NCBI GenBank assembly: GCA_004524595.1
Contig: SDOA01000046.1
Span: 1-30,662, forward strand
Reading direction: 5' to 3'
DNA from: Candidatus Thorarchaeota archaeon
GTDB lineage: Archaea; Asgardarchaeota; Thorarchaeia; Thorarchaeales; Thorarchaeaceae
Length of the DNA stretch: 30,662 nt
Shown: piece by piece, positions 16,534 through 24,812 of the stretch
Numbering within the stretch: the first letter of the stretch is position 1
Layout of the letters: each line of letters begins with the position of its first letter
Made by a program: the position numbers and the translations under genes
The notes under the pieces: model-generated
Databases searched by the model: none
Told to the model about the DNA's origin: nothing
Seen by the model: only the letters and a program-made list of their open reading frames with translations

Positions 16534-17337
16534 ATGCCTGAACTTCCTGAATTGCAGATCATTGGTGAACGTCTTACGGAATTACTCACTGGACTGACAA
16601 TTGAAAAAGTATCTGTTCACAACCATCTTGTTGTGCATGGTCTGCCTGTTTCAGATTTTGAGAGGATTGCAATCGGTGAGAAATTTCAATACTTCGAGGC
16701 TGATGGTAAGTTTCTGATTCTATCGCTTGAGCACCATGATTTCGTCATAAATCCAATGTTGACTGGACGAGTAAAGGTAGAAACAAGATACAAGAAACCA
16801 ACGAGGATTGATATGATCTCTATCAAAGCTAATGACCACACTCTATGGTATAGTGATGCAAAGAAGATGGGGCGAGTGTATCTTGTTCCTGGCAAAGTTT
16901 ACTCTGGAGTAGCCGGTTTTGAGAACCGAGGCCCGTCAGCTCTTGACCCCACTCTCAACTTGAATGAATTTCGAGAACGCTTGAAACATCATAACGGGCA
17001 GATCAAAAATGTCTTACGCAATCAGCGGTTTATCAAAGGAATAGGAAATGCATATGCTGATGAAATCTTATTGTATGCAGGGATCAATCCATTCAGAACA
17101 CGGGCATCTTTAGAGGAGAATGAAGTTGAGCAGCTATATCATTCCATGAAAAAAATACTCTCACGCATTCGTGCTATTCTCTCAAGCAGGTCTCTAGATG
17201 AGCTTGCCAGTGAAAAACGTGATTTTTTAATGGTCCATAATAGGGGCGGATATATCTGTCCGTTATGTGGTGGTCGTGTATCAGAAGTCAAGGCAAATCG
17301 ATTCAAAACTAACTATTGTCAGAATTGCCAGAAATAA
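16534..17337 (+). CDS. mutM: Fpg/MutM-type formamidopyrimidine-DNA glycosylase
   Basis: A 267-residue bifunctional DNA glycosylase/AP lyase of the Fpg/Nei family, repairing oxidised purines such as 8-oxoguanine or formamidopyrimidines. It starts MPELPEL, giving the obligatory Pro2 nucleophile and Glu3. K59 in EADGKF matches the conserved Fpg lysine. The H2TH region has GNAYADEIL (171-179). The C-terminal zinc finger has C242, C245, C262 and C265 with R256 before the second pair. The length is slightly under the bacterial norm (~270). Fpg proteins are mainly bacterial, so this gene may have been acquired. It is separated by 50 bp from the M20 peptidase gene that follows. A Nei-like substrate range cannot be excluded. 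Confidence 0.92.
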   Translation: MPELPELQIIGERLTELLTGLTIEKVSVHNHLVVHGLPVSDFERIAIGEKFQYFEADGKFLILSLEHHDFVINPMLTGRVKVETRYKKPTRIDMISIKANDHTLWYSDAKKMGRVYLVPGKVYSGVAGFENRGPSALDPTLNLNEFRERLKHHNGQIKNVLRNQRFIKGIGNAYADEILLYAGINPFRTRASLEENEVEQLYHSMKKILSRIRAILSSRSLDELASEKRDFLMVHNRGGYICPLCGGRVSEVKANRFKTNYCQNCQK

Positions 17338-17387
17338 TATGAGCAAGAACAGCTCTAAGTAAGAAGTATTGTGGGAGCTGAGCTGAT

Positions 17388-18569
17388 ATGGATAAGTGGG
17401 AAGAAAATTTTCTCAGAGAGCTGGTTGAGCTTGATACTAATAGTGATGAAAAGAAGAATTACCAAGAGTGTTCCGATGTCATTAAACGATATTGTGAAGA
17501 GGCTGGTCTTAAAGTAGAGGTCTTTGATTCCAAGCATGAGAACATTCCTCAACCAAATGTGGTCGCATCAATGGACGTCGGTGCTAAAACAACCGTTCTT
17601 CTATGTACGCATTATGATGTAGTCCCTCCTGGAGATGTTGACGATTGGAAGTACCCTCCCTTCAAGCTGACGATGAAAAGTGGTAAGGCATATGGTCGCG
17701 GAGTCAGCGATAACAAAGGGAATATAGTTGCATCTGTAAGTGCCGCAAAAGAACTCATCTCTAAAGGAACCTCTAAAATCAACTGGAAGATTTTGATAAG
17801 CCCCAACGAAGAGATTGGAGGTGAATGGGGTATTGATTATCTCATGAATGGCCCGCCAAAGATTCGTGGAGATTTTGGAATTGTGGTAGATTCAGGACCA
17901 GAGTATGTCAGTATCGGAGCAAGCGGTGTTATAGCTGGTACAATTACTGTTCATGGAACTCAAGGTCACGCTGGGTATCCATTCAAATTTGCTAATGCTA
18001 TTCATCTCTCAATTCCTTTAATGCAGGCAATGTTAGACTATGTAGATCTCCGAAGGAAAATCGAATCTGATCTTCCTGCGCCTCCGGGTAGTCCACATCG
18101 GACTCTATGGGGCAGATTCTCAATGACCGTATATCATGCTGGAAGTAAAACAAATACCATTCCAGGAAAGGCTGAAATCTCTTTTGACTGTCGCACAATT
18201 CCGGAGGAAGAAGTCAAAGATGTTGCAAAAGACATCGAGGACTTCCTAGAGAAAGTTAAGGAAGAAACCTGTGTTGAGGCATCCCTATCCTTCAAATCAA
18301 AACATTCTGGTTGGGGTTCTAATCCAGATAATGAATATGTTAAATCGTTTCATTCTGCAGTAAAGTCGGTTGTAGGTCCAGACATTTCAATTGCTGCAGA
18401 TCTTGGAGGAAATGATGGTCATTATTTCACATCTCATGGAATTCCTACTGTCTGCTTTGGTACTCTGAGGGATGACAACAATTACCATGGATTGGACGAG
18501 TTCATGCATCTAGAAGACTTTGAAACCGTGAAGAAAGTCTTGATACATTTTACTGAGAAGAGTGAATAG
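17388..18569 (+). CDS. M20 family metallopeptidase (ArgE/DapE/carboxypeptidase-like)
   Basis: A 393-residue zinc peptidase or deacylase. The metal-site motifs are complete: CTHYDVVPPGD (H75, D77), GRGVSDNKG (bridging D108), SPNEEIGGEWG (catalytic E141 and E142), a later VVDSGPEY and a C-terminal PTVCFG...NNYHG histidine. The dimerisation domain begins at GTITVHGTQGHAGYP. The M20A layout fits succinyl-diaminopimelate desuccinylase, acetylornithine deacetylase or dipeptidase activities; the sequence alone does not decide. The stop at 18569 is directly followed by the ATG of the luciferase-family gene, so translation is likely coupled. Confidence 0.9.
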   Translation: MDKWEENFLRELVELDTNSDEKKNYQECSDVIKRYCEEAGLKVEVFDSKHENIPQPNVVASMDVGAKTTVLLCTHYDVVPPGDVDDWKYPPFKLTMKSGKAYGRGVSDNKGNIVASVSAAKELISKGTSKINWKILISPNEEIGGEWGIDYLMNGPPKIRGDFGIVVDSGPEYVSIGASGVIAGTITVHGTQGHAGYPFKFANAIHLSIPLMQAMLDYVDLRRKIESDLPAPPGSPHRTLWGRFSMTVYHAGSKTNTIPGKAEISFDCRTIPEEEVKDVAKDIEDFLEKVKEETCVEASLSFKSKHSGWGSNPDNEYVKSFHSAVKSVVGPDISIAADLGGNDGHYFTSHGIPTVCFGTLRDDNNYHGLDEFMHLEDFETVKKVLIHFTEKSE

Positions 18570-19694
18570 ATGGTCGATCTAAGCAATTTGAAGATAGGAG
18601 CTCCCGGACCCTTTCTGCCACCATGGGAGAATGCATTGAAGAATGCTAGGACCATTGATTCTCTTGGTTATGACAGTATGGCATTTCCTGACCATTTCGC
18701 AGGCTTTGTCCCTGAGAGTATTTGGACTCCAGATATCACGGAACTTGCCTATCTTCAACAGTCCCCTCATACATATTACGAGCTGGCTTCAATCATGGGT
18801 GCCTGCGCAGCTGTGACTGAGAATGTTAAACTCATCTCTTCAGTGACAGAACCTATTCGGAGACATCCTGTGCTATTGGCACAGACTTTTCTCACTCTAG
18901 ACCACATCAGCAATGGCCGAACAATCCTTGGAATTGGAGCTGGTGAGATTGAGAATATCGAGCCCTATGGTCTCAGGTACACTGGTCAAGTTGGTAAGTT
19001 CAGAGAGGCTATCCAGATCATTCAGCAAATCTGGGCGACTCATGAACCCTTCAACTTCAATGGTAAATTTTGGCAGTTGAAAGATGCAGTTCTCTCATTA
19101 CGCCCAGCTGTTGAAGGGCGCCCTCCTAAAATCTGGATTGCTGCTCTTGGTCCGAAGATGTTGGAACTTGCAGCCGAATTTGGGGATGGCTGGATTCCAA
19201 CCCTTCTGCAACCGACCGATTTTGGTGAAAAGCTTCGTATGATTCTAAATCATCGGAAACGGATGGAAAAGACAAGTGGCTTCACAGCTGCTCTTTGGAA
19301 TTGGTGTATACTTGATAATGATGAGAATGAATGTATCCGCATGATGAACACGCCACTTGCAAAAGCCTTTGCACTCCTTCTACCTGCAAGTGAATGGAAG
19401 AAACTCGGTTTTGATCATCCATTTGGTGACACATTCCATTCTCTAACTGATTACATTCCAATGAGATATGATCGAAAGACAACTCTTGCAGCGATAGAAG
19501 AAGTACCACAAGAGGTCTTAGCCCATTTCTACATGACTGGAAGTTCTGAATCAATAATCAAACAACTTGAAGAATATGTACGCCAAGGACTTGATCATAT
19601 CATTCTCTGGAATGCAACTGGTATGTATGACCTTTCAAGGACAAGATCTTCATTTGCTGTAATGAAGGAGGTTCTGGCTTATGTCCGAGGATAA
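18570..19694 (+). CDS. Luciferase-like (LLM) flavin/F420-dependent oxidoreductase
   Basis: A 374-residue TIM-barrel enzyme of the bacterial-luciferase superfamily, probably F420-dependent as in archaeal methylene-tetrahydromethanopterin reductase and related proteins. Features: N-terminal GAPGPFLPPWE, MAFPDHFAGF (about 38-46), the cofactor-loop motif LGIGAGEIENIEPYGL (about 118-133) and a C-terminal QGLDHIILWNATGM strand. The substrate is unknown; Mer-like activity is only one possibility. It abuts the preceding peptidase with no gap and overlaps the following pyrophosphatase by 14 bases, so all three form one unit. Confidence 0.88.
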   Translation: MVDLSNLKIGAPGPFLPPWENALKNARTIDSLGYDSMAFPDHFAGFVPESIWTPDITELAYLQQSPHTYYELASIMGACAAVTENVKLISSVTEPIRRHPVLLAQTFLTLDHISNGRTILGIGAGEIENIEPYGLRYTGQVGKFREAIQIIQQIWATHEPFNFNGKFWQLKDAVLSLRPAVEGRPPKIWIAALGPKMLELAAEFGDGWIPTLLQPTDFGEKLRMILNHRKRMEKTSGFTAALWNWCILDNDENECIRMMNTPLAKAFALLLPASEWKKLGFDHPFGDTFHSLTDYIPMRYDRKTTLAAIEEVPQEVLAHFYMTGSSESIIKQLEEYVRQGLDHIILWNATGMYDLSRTRSSFAVMKEVLAYVRG

Positions 19695-20253
19695 ACTTGT
19701 TCTGGTGACTCAGAACAAGCATAAGATTGAGGAACTCAAACCCCTTTTTGATGAGTATGGGCTCTCTTTCGATACTACACCACTAGAGAAGTTTGAGATA
19801 CGTTCGCATGATATTGAGGAAATTGCCATAGAAGCAGCAAAATATGGTCATAAAGTTCTAAATCGATCAGTAGTTGTCGATGATACCGGATTTTTTGTTT
19901 CTGCACTAAATGATTTTCCAGGTTCATATGCAGCCTATGTCTTGAAATCTATTGGATATCAGGGAATATTGAAACTACTTGAGGATGTAGAAAACAGGTT
20001 CGCACGATTCGAAACAGCTGTTGCATTTTGTGATGGGATTAAAGTCAAATCATTTAGGGGGGTCATGCAAGGACAAATTAGCAAGTACCCTTCAGGGAAG
20101 AGTGGATTTGGTTATGACCCTATTTTCGTTCCTAATGGTGTTGCAAAGACATATGCGGATCTGGAACTCCCTGAAAAAATAGCTATATCTCATCGTACTA
20201 AAGCATTCAGAGCGTTCCTGGAATGGCGTACACGGATTCCAGATAATCCTTAA
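19681..20253 (+). CDS. XTP/dITP pyrophosphatase (RdgB/HAM1/Ham1p family)
   Basis: A 190-residue house-cleaning nucleotide pyrophosphatase that hydrolyses dITP, XTP and ITP to monophosphates and keeps deaminated purines out of DNA and RNA. The signatures are intact: TQNKHKIEEL (10-19), VVDDTGF (D67, D68 metal/catalytic), FPGSYAAYV (79-87), GFGYDPIF (142-149) and ISHRTKAF (169-176). The length fits the family. It overlaps the upstream oxidoreductase by 14 bases, which supports translational coupling. Together with the nearby Fpg gene it makes a small nucleotide-damage control neighbourhood. Confidence 0.95.
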   Translation: MSEDKLVLVTQNKHKIEELKPLFDEYGLSFDTTPLEKFEIRSHDIEEIAIEAAKYGHKVLNRSVVVDDTGFFVSALNDFPGSYAAYVLKSIGYQGILKLLEDVENRFARFETAVAFCDGIKVKSFRGVMQGQISKYPSGKSGFGYDPIFVPNGVAKTYADLELPEKIAISHRTKAFRAFLEWRTRIPDNP

Positions 20254-20272
20254 GTTCTCTTACAATGTTTCC

Positions 20273-20282
20273 TACCTAGGTA
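20273..20282. promoter_or_regulatory. Palindrome upstream of the TrmB gene, possible operator
   Basis: TACCTAGGTA is a perfect 10-bp palindrome ending six bases before the TrmB-family ATG at 20289. Binding here would cover the ribosome site and start region, which suits autoregulation. The AGGT half also works as a Shine-Dalgarno, so part of the symmetry may be chance. Confidence 0.25.
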
Positions 20283-20288
20283 TTCCTT

Positions 20289-21041
20289 ATGTCCGTAAGT
20301 GAAGTTACCCTAAAAGCGCTAAAGCAGCTAGGTCTTACCGAGTATGAAACACAAGCATATTTAGCATTGGTAAGCGGCGGGCAGATGGGAGCCTCAGATG
20401 TTTCTACAAAATCCAAGGTACCTTTCTCTCGTATCTATGATGTTCTTGGTCGACTTGAAGAAAAGCAATTCATCCAAGTAAAAAAAGGAAGGCCAACTTC
20501 GTATGTGGCTAAGTCTCCGACTGAGATTGTGAAATTAATTCGCTTAGATTGGGAGGAGCGTCTAAAGGAATCAAGTAGAGTGGTTGTGGAGGAATTACAG
20601 CCTCTCTTTGAACAAGAAACAAAAGTCACCAGTCGTGATGTCTGGGTTGTACATGGAAGAGCCTCAATCTTAGCAAAGGCCATGGAGATGCTTGATAATG
20701 CTCGAGAGGAAGTTCTCCTCTCACTCCCTTCATTTGATCTAAGTGCAGACGATGTGGATACTGTTGTTGAAAGGGTTCTTGTAGTAAGAGCAAAAGTACG
20801 AATTCTCACATCTTCAATAACCGACTCATTGAAAGATGTCATACCTGAAAAGTTTGAGGTCCGAACACGAGAACGAGTTTTTGGTGCTGGGCTTGTGGTC
20901 GATAATAAAGACACTCTAATCATGCTTGCAGGTGGAGAAGATGATGGTGAGTTCCTTGGCATCTATAGCAGTCATACGATCTTTGCTGCAATGGCTTCCA
21001 GCTATTTTGAATCACTGTGGAAGGATTCCACGCCTCTTTAG
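20289..21041 (+). CDS. TrmB-family transcriptional regulator
   Basis: A 250-residue archaeal transcription factor. Residues 5-75 are the TrmB winged helix (LGLTEYETQAYLALV, then VSTKSKVPFSRIYDVLGRLEEKQFI, then KKGRPTSYVAKSP). A coiled-coil linker (~85-110) precedes the C-terminal ligand/effector region (~118-250; WVVHGRASILAKAMEMLDNA, LVVDNKDTLIML). It is a plain TrmB form without the sugar-binding extension of TrmB/TrmBL1. It is 35 bp downstream of the pyrophosphatase gene and 71 bp upstream of a second regulator. Targets are unknown. Confidence 0.9.
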   Translation: MSVSEVTLKALKQLGLTEYETQAYLALVSGGQMGASDVSTKSKVPFSRIYDVLGRLEEKQFIQVKKGRPTSYVAKSPTEIVKLIRLDWEERLKESSRVVVEELQPLFEQETKVTSRDVWVVHGRASILAKAMEMLDNAREEVLLSLPSFDLSADDVDTVVERVLVVRAKVRILTSSITDSLKDVIPEKFEVRTRERVFGAGLVVDNKDTLIMLAGGEDDGEFLGIYSSHTIFAAMASSYFESLWKDSTPL

Positions 21042-21112
21042 GAGCTTATATCCTCTATTAACGACATTCTAGCGTTGGTAACACTCGCTTTGAATTATAG
21101 GAGGGGTCTTTA

Positions 21113-22525
21113 ATGACCCAGTCTGACTTAGATGATAGTGTTCAGGAAGACACGGCGATGTCACATGATGGTACTCCGAATTTCGAAAAAAAATTGTCAC
21201 CAAGCGCTCAAGCCATTTTAAAATTCGTTAAGACCTATGAAGAAGGTGGAAAAATAAATGTGTTCACCGAAGATGCTGAATTTGCTCTCTTACGCCAGAT
21301 TGTCACATCTTATCGAGGGAGCTTGTATTCGCTGCTCATAAAACGATTGAAGCAAGTTATACACCTTGGAGGCGTCGAAATTGTGACACAGCGAGATATC
21401 ATGTCTCTAATCGTTCGACTTCATGAAGATAATATCTCATTCTTGACGAAAAATGAACTACCATTTCTAGAGTGCACGATTGAATCTCCTAGTGACTCGA
21501 TAAAATCAATATCCGATAGGAGCAATTTATCCTATGCACAGGCTCGGAGAGCCCAAAAAAGACTCAATGATACGGGGATCTTAAAGATTGGTGGCATGTT
21601 AAATACAACAAATCTAGGTTTGGATAGGATACTTGTTATCTTAGAATCTCCCACTCTTGTTCTTAGTGGCCCCTATTGTCAAAAGATACTCTTCATAGAT
21701 GGTAGCCCTCCAATTGTGCTCATTGTCGCTTACATACCCCATAGCAAAAAGGAGGACTTTCTTGATACTATACGCAGTATTAGAGATGCTACAACAAATG
21801 TAACTGCTTGGAATCTCTCTGCAGGATACCCCCGATTTAGTAGTATGTACTTTGATAAAAGAGATGGATGGAATCTTGATCTGTTGCACTTTCGACTAAT
21901 GCTACGTAAAGGTGGTGATTCCCTCACTCTAGCTAATGTAAATCAACCTTCTACTATAGACCAGCATCATTTTACCTATGCAGACACTCTTGTAATGGAT
22001 GCCTTAGTCAAGCGTTTAGATGGAACTGCAGCTGATATAGCCGAAAATACAAAGATCTCTCAAACTACCGCTTTTCGTAAAAGAAACCAGTTATTGCGAA
22101 CAGACATTATTCAACCAAGAGCTCAGGTCAACATCCCTCATTTAGGCGATCGTGTAATCAGTCTTCTTAGTCCTGAGTGTGCTGGAAACGTTATTACAGC
22201 ATGGGGAAATCTACCTGTTTCATATCAGAGTCGAATTCAAAATCTAGAAAATGCGTCTGAGAAAAAAGTACTATTAAGCACAGCTCTGCCCACTGGGTCT
22301 GGGCAAGACCTGATTGATGTGTTAAAAGATGAGATATCGAAGGTTCATGACTATTCGGTCCATAAAGTAGCTGCTGGTTTTGGTGGAAATACCAAAGTAT
22401 CCTCAATGTTTGACCGTCGGAACAATCAATGGAAATGGGATGTTTCTAGGCATTTTGATGCTGTGAGTTACAGCGTTGTCCGAAAAGAAGCCACATCACG
22501 GAACATTCCTCTTGATCTAGCCTAG
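21113..22525 (+). CDS. Internally duplicated winged-helix DNA-binding protein
   Basis: A 470-residue protein with two copies of a unit made of a winged helix followed by an Lrp-like alpha/beta part. The first HTH is near 122-165 (SIKSISDRSNLSYAQARRAQ), the second near 290-335 (TAADIAENTKISQTTAFRKR). Each is followed by a strand-helix region ending in a similar motif: SSMYFDKRDGWNLDLLHF and SSMFDRRNNQWKWDVSRHF. The N-terminal ~95 residues are separate and contain a helical segment. It is likely a transcription regulator that works as a pseudo-dimer. A strong GGAGGGG lies seven bases before ATG 21113. It stands between a TrmB regulator and tRNase Z; its targets are not known. I infer the class from structure-like patterns, not from a family match. 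Confidence 0.8.
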   Translation: MTQSDLDDSVQEDTAMSHDGTPNFEKKLSPSAQAILKFVKTYEEGGKINVFTEDAEFALLRQIVTSYRGSLYSLLIKRLKQVIHLGGVEIVTQRDIMSLIVRLHEDNISFLTKNELPFLECTIESPSDSIKSISDRSNLSYAQARRAQKRLNDTGILKIGGMLNTTNLGLDRILVILESPTLVLSGPYCQKILFIDGSPPIVLIVAYIPHSKKEDFLDTIRSIRDATTNVTAWNLSAGYPRFSSMYFDKRDGWNLDLLHFRLMLRKGGDSLTLANVNQPSTIDQHHFTYADTLVMDALVKRLDGTAADIAENTKISQTTAFRKRNQLLRTDIIQPRAQVNIPHLGDRVISLLSPECAGNVITAWGNLPVSYQSRIQNLENASEKKVLLSTALPTGSGQDLIDVLKDEISKVHDYSVHKVAAGFGGNTKVSSMFDRRNNQWKWDVSRHFDAVSYSVVRKEATSRNIPLDLA

Positions 22526-22580
22526 AACTAATATCGTAACCATTATCTTGTTCACTAACTACACACAAAATGATTAATCT

Positions 22581-23546
22581 ATGATAGAGATTGTCCTCCT
22601 TGGAACCGGTGGGAGCATGCCCACTGAAAATCGAAATCTACCTGCTATTGCGATCCGATATCAAGGGTGGGTCCTCCTTCTAGATAGTGGTGAGGATATT
22701 CAGAGGCAAATTGAACGAGCTAGTCTAGGCCTCAATAAGAAAATGGCAATTTTTATCTCACACAATCATGCTGATCATCTTCTCGGTCTACCTGGCCTTC
22801 TCCTCAGATTTTCACTATTAGGCCGTATTAAACCCTTGAAGATTTTTGGTCCTAAGGAACTTATCGAGTATGTGAAAGTAAGTCAAGCTACAATAAATCT
22901 GGGAACTACATTCGAAACTGTTGTTTATGCAATAGAGCCGGGTGTCGTGTTCCAAGAGGACAATCTCACTATTACAGCCTTCGAGGTGAACCATCGCGGA
23001 TTTGCTCTAGGTTTCAAGATATCGATTGAGCGACCAACTGGTGTTTTCATTCCTGAACGAGCTGAGGAACTAGGCATTCAAAAAGGTCCGTTATGGGGTA
23101 AATTGGCTTCAGGAGAGTCAGTGATTCTAGAGAGTGGATTAGAAGTACATCCTGAGGATGTAACAGGTCCTCGTTCCCGTCCTCTGACAATTGTTTATTC
23201 AGGAGACACCCGGCCTTGTGAAGCTCTGAGAGATGCATCAGTAGATGCTGATATCCTCATCTCTGAAGCAATGTATACTATCGAACATGCTGATCTGGCT
23301 GAGGAACGCGGTCATTCCACTGCAAGTGCAGCAGCACAAATTGCATTAGATTCTAATGTTGGTCTCTTGGTTCTTACTCATTACAGTCCTAGATATTTTG
23401 ATGGATCTGAGATACTTCGGGAGGGTAAAGAGATCTTTCCAAATACTATTCTCGCTAGAGACCTAATGCGAATTGCTCTTGATAAGGACGGGACTATTAC
23501 TGTGACTGACCCTGGTATTATACCTCCAGCTAAAGACCAAGTCTGA
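22581..23546 (+). CDS. rnz: tRNase Z (RNase Z), tRNA 3'-end processing endonuclease
   Basis: A 321-residue metallo-beta-lactamase-fold enzyme that removes 3' trailers from pre-tRNA. The zinc-binding motif is SHNHADHLLGLPGLL (H61, H63, D65, H66), with HRGFALGF, YSGDTRP and GHSTASAAAQIA supplying further ligands; the short RNase Z exosite region follows LPGLLLRF. The usual THxHGDH is SHNHADH here, still with all metal ligands. This is the short (ElaC-like) form typical of archaea. The 3' end overlaps by 17 bases the convergent flavoprotein gene. Confidence 0.93.
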   Translation: MIEIVLLGTGGSMPTENRNLPAIAIRYQGWVLLLDSGEDIQRQIERASLGLNKKMAIFISHNHADHLLGLPGLLLRFSLLGRIKPLKIFGPKELIEYVKVSQATINLGTTFETVVYAIEPGVVFQEDNLTITAFEVNHRGFALGFKISIERPTGVFIPERAEELGIQKGPLWGKLASGESVILESGLEVHPEDVTGPRSRPLTIVYSGDTRPCEALRDASVDADILISEAMYTIEHADLAEERGHSTASAAAQIALDSNVGLLVLTHYSPRYFDGSEILREGKEIFPNTILARDLMRIALDKDGTITVTDPGIIPPAKDQV

Positions 23547-24732
23547 TTGCCTTTAGAGGATGATGAGTCAGAAGTTGTTTAGTTATCTTCAATTTAAGGT
23601 TCGAGTATGTATTGATACGTGCGAGTATATCAGTCAAGTATTCTCTCATGACAGGATCATCATCAGCTATGCTGCAAATCCTTTCGATATTTTCATTAGA
23701 TTTATGCATAATTCCAGCAATAAATCTAAGGTTTCTTAGCTCTCTAAGAAGCCCCTTCTTCAATCTTCTATCATATTCAATAATATGTACTGGCGACTTT
23801 TTTTGAACACTCTCAACTGCCACCTCTGCAGCGAGAATTCCTGACTCTATTGCAAATGAGATGCCTTCTCCTGACACAGGTGACACTAATCCTGCTGCAT
23901 CACCAATCAGCATGGAACGCCTTCCGATATATCGGCTTTGTATGCCTCCAAGAGGAACTCTAAATGACGTCTTCTTTGTGAGTTTGAAACGGATTCCTTT
24001 CTGGTTCTCTAGTTTTGTGAGGAACTTTATCCATTTATCACGAAGATGTTTTGCTTTGTCTACTCGACACCCAAGACCAATGCTCAATCTATCCATTTTA
24101 GGAAAACACCAACCATAACCCCATTCTGTGATTCCAAAATAGAGTTCGATCATATACCGTTGGTGAGACTCATCCATTGTCATCAATCTCTCTACTTCAC
24201 TAGGTTCAAGTAGAACTTCCGCACTAATACACACTGCAATTTCCTCATTTTGCCAGCGGTTTCGGATCCCAAGACGTTTCATTGAAATACCGTTTACTCC
24301 ATCTGCTCCAACTAAAAGATGTCCTTTAAACGAGTCACCCACACTTAGAGCTCTAATTCCCTTTCTTAGCTGGTCGATAGCTAAGATGTCGGTGCCTTCA
24401 ACAACTTCAACACCGGCTTCCTTAGCCTTGTCAAGCAGATATTTATCAAAGTGACCTCTTTGAATTAAATGCCCCTTGAAGTCATCTCTGGTGAGTATCG
24501 ATTTTTGTCCTGACGGTCGATGGATCATTGCTGCCTCAAATCTTCTCTCGATTATCTTTGATATATCAAAATCAAGAGTGTTGATGACTCTTGGACTTAA
24601 CGCTCCTCCACATGCTTTCTCTCGTGAAAAGACCTTTTTTTCAATAAGAACAACATCCAATCCCTTCATAGCAGCTCTTCTGGCGCAAGTTGCCCCTCCT
24701 GGACCGCCGCCAATCACTAGAAGATCATACAT
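23530..24732 (-). CDS. Geranylgeranyl reductase family FAD-dependent oxidoreductase
   Basis: A 400-residue flavoprotein likely to saturate isoprenoid double bonds, as archaeal digeranylgeranylglycerophospholipid reductase does for membrane lipids. The N-terminal Rossmann motif is VIGGGPGGATCARRAA (about 6-21); then EKKVFSREKACGGALSPRV carries the conserved CGG, the middle has VGADGVNGISM, and the second FAD motif is LIGDAAGLVSPVSGEGI. The length fits the family. No signal peptide is seen. It overlaps tRNase Z at the 3' ends and is divergent from the asparaginase gene (80-bp spacer). Confidence 0.88.
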   Translation of the reverse strand: MYDLLVIGGGPGGATCARRAAMKGLDVVLIEKKVFSREKACGGALSPRVINTLDFDISKIIERRFEAAMIHRPSGQKSILTRDDFKGHLIQRGHFDKYLLDKAKEAGVEVVEGTDILAIDQLRKGIRALSVGDSFKGHLLVGADGVNGISMKRLGIRNRWQNEEIAVCISAEVLLEPSEVERLMTMDESHQRYMIELYFGITEWGYGWCFPKMDRLSIGLGCRVDKAKHLRDKWIKFLTKLENQKGIRFKLTKKTSFRVPLGGIQSRYIGRRSMLIGDAAGLVSPVSGEGISFAIESGILAAEVAVESVQKKSPVHIIEYDRRLKKGLLRELRNLRFIAGIMHKSNENIERICSIADDDPVMREYLTDILARINTYSNLKLKITKQLLTHHPLKAIRLGL

Positions 24733-24812
24733 CTATTAATCACTCACCAGTATTGCATTACATCGCAACATGAATAAATCTCCTGTTACGTCTACCTGCA
24801 TAGGTGCATCAA

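Noticed and set aside
20435..20962. Long antisense frame inside the TrmB gene
   Set aside because: It is rich in Ser, Thr and Arg with no domain pattern, a shadow of the codon bias of the TrmB gene.
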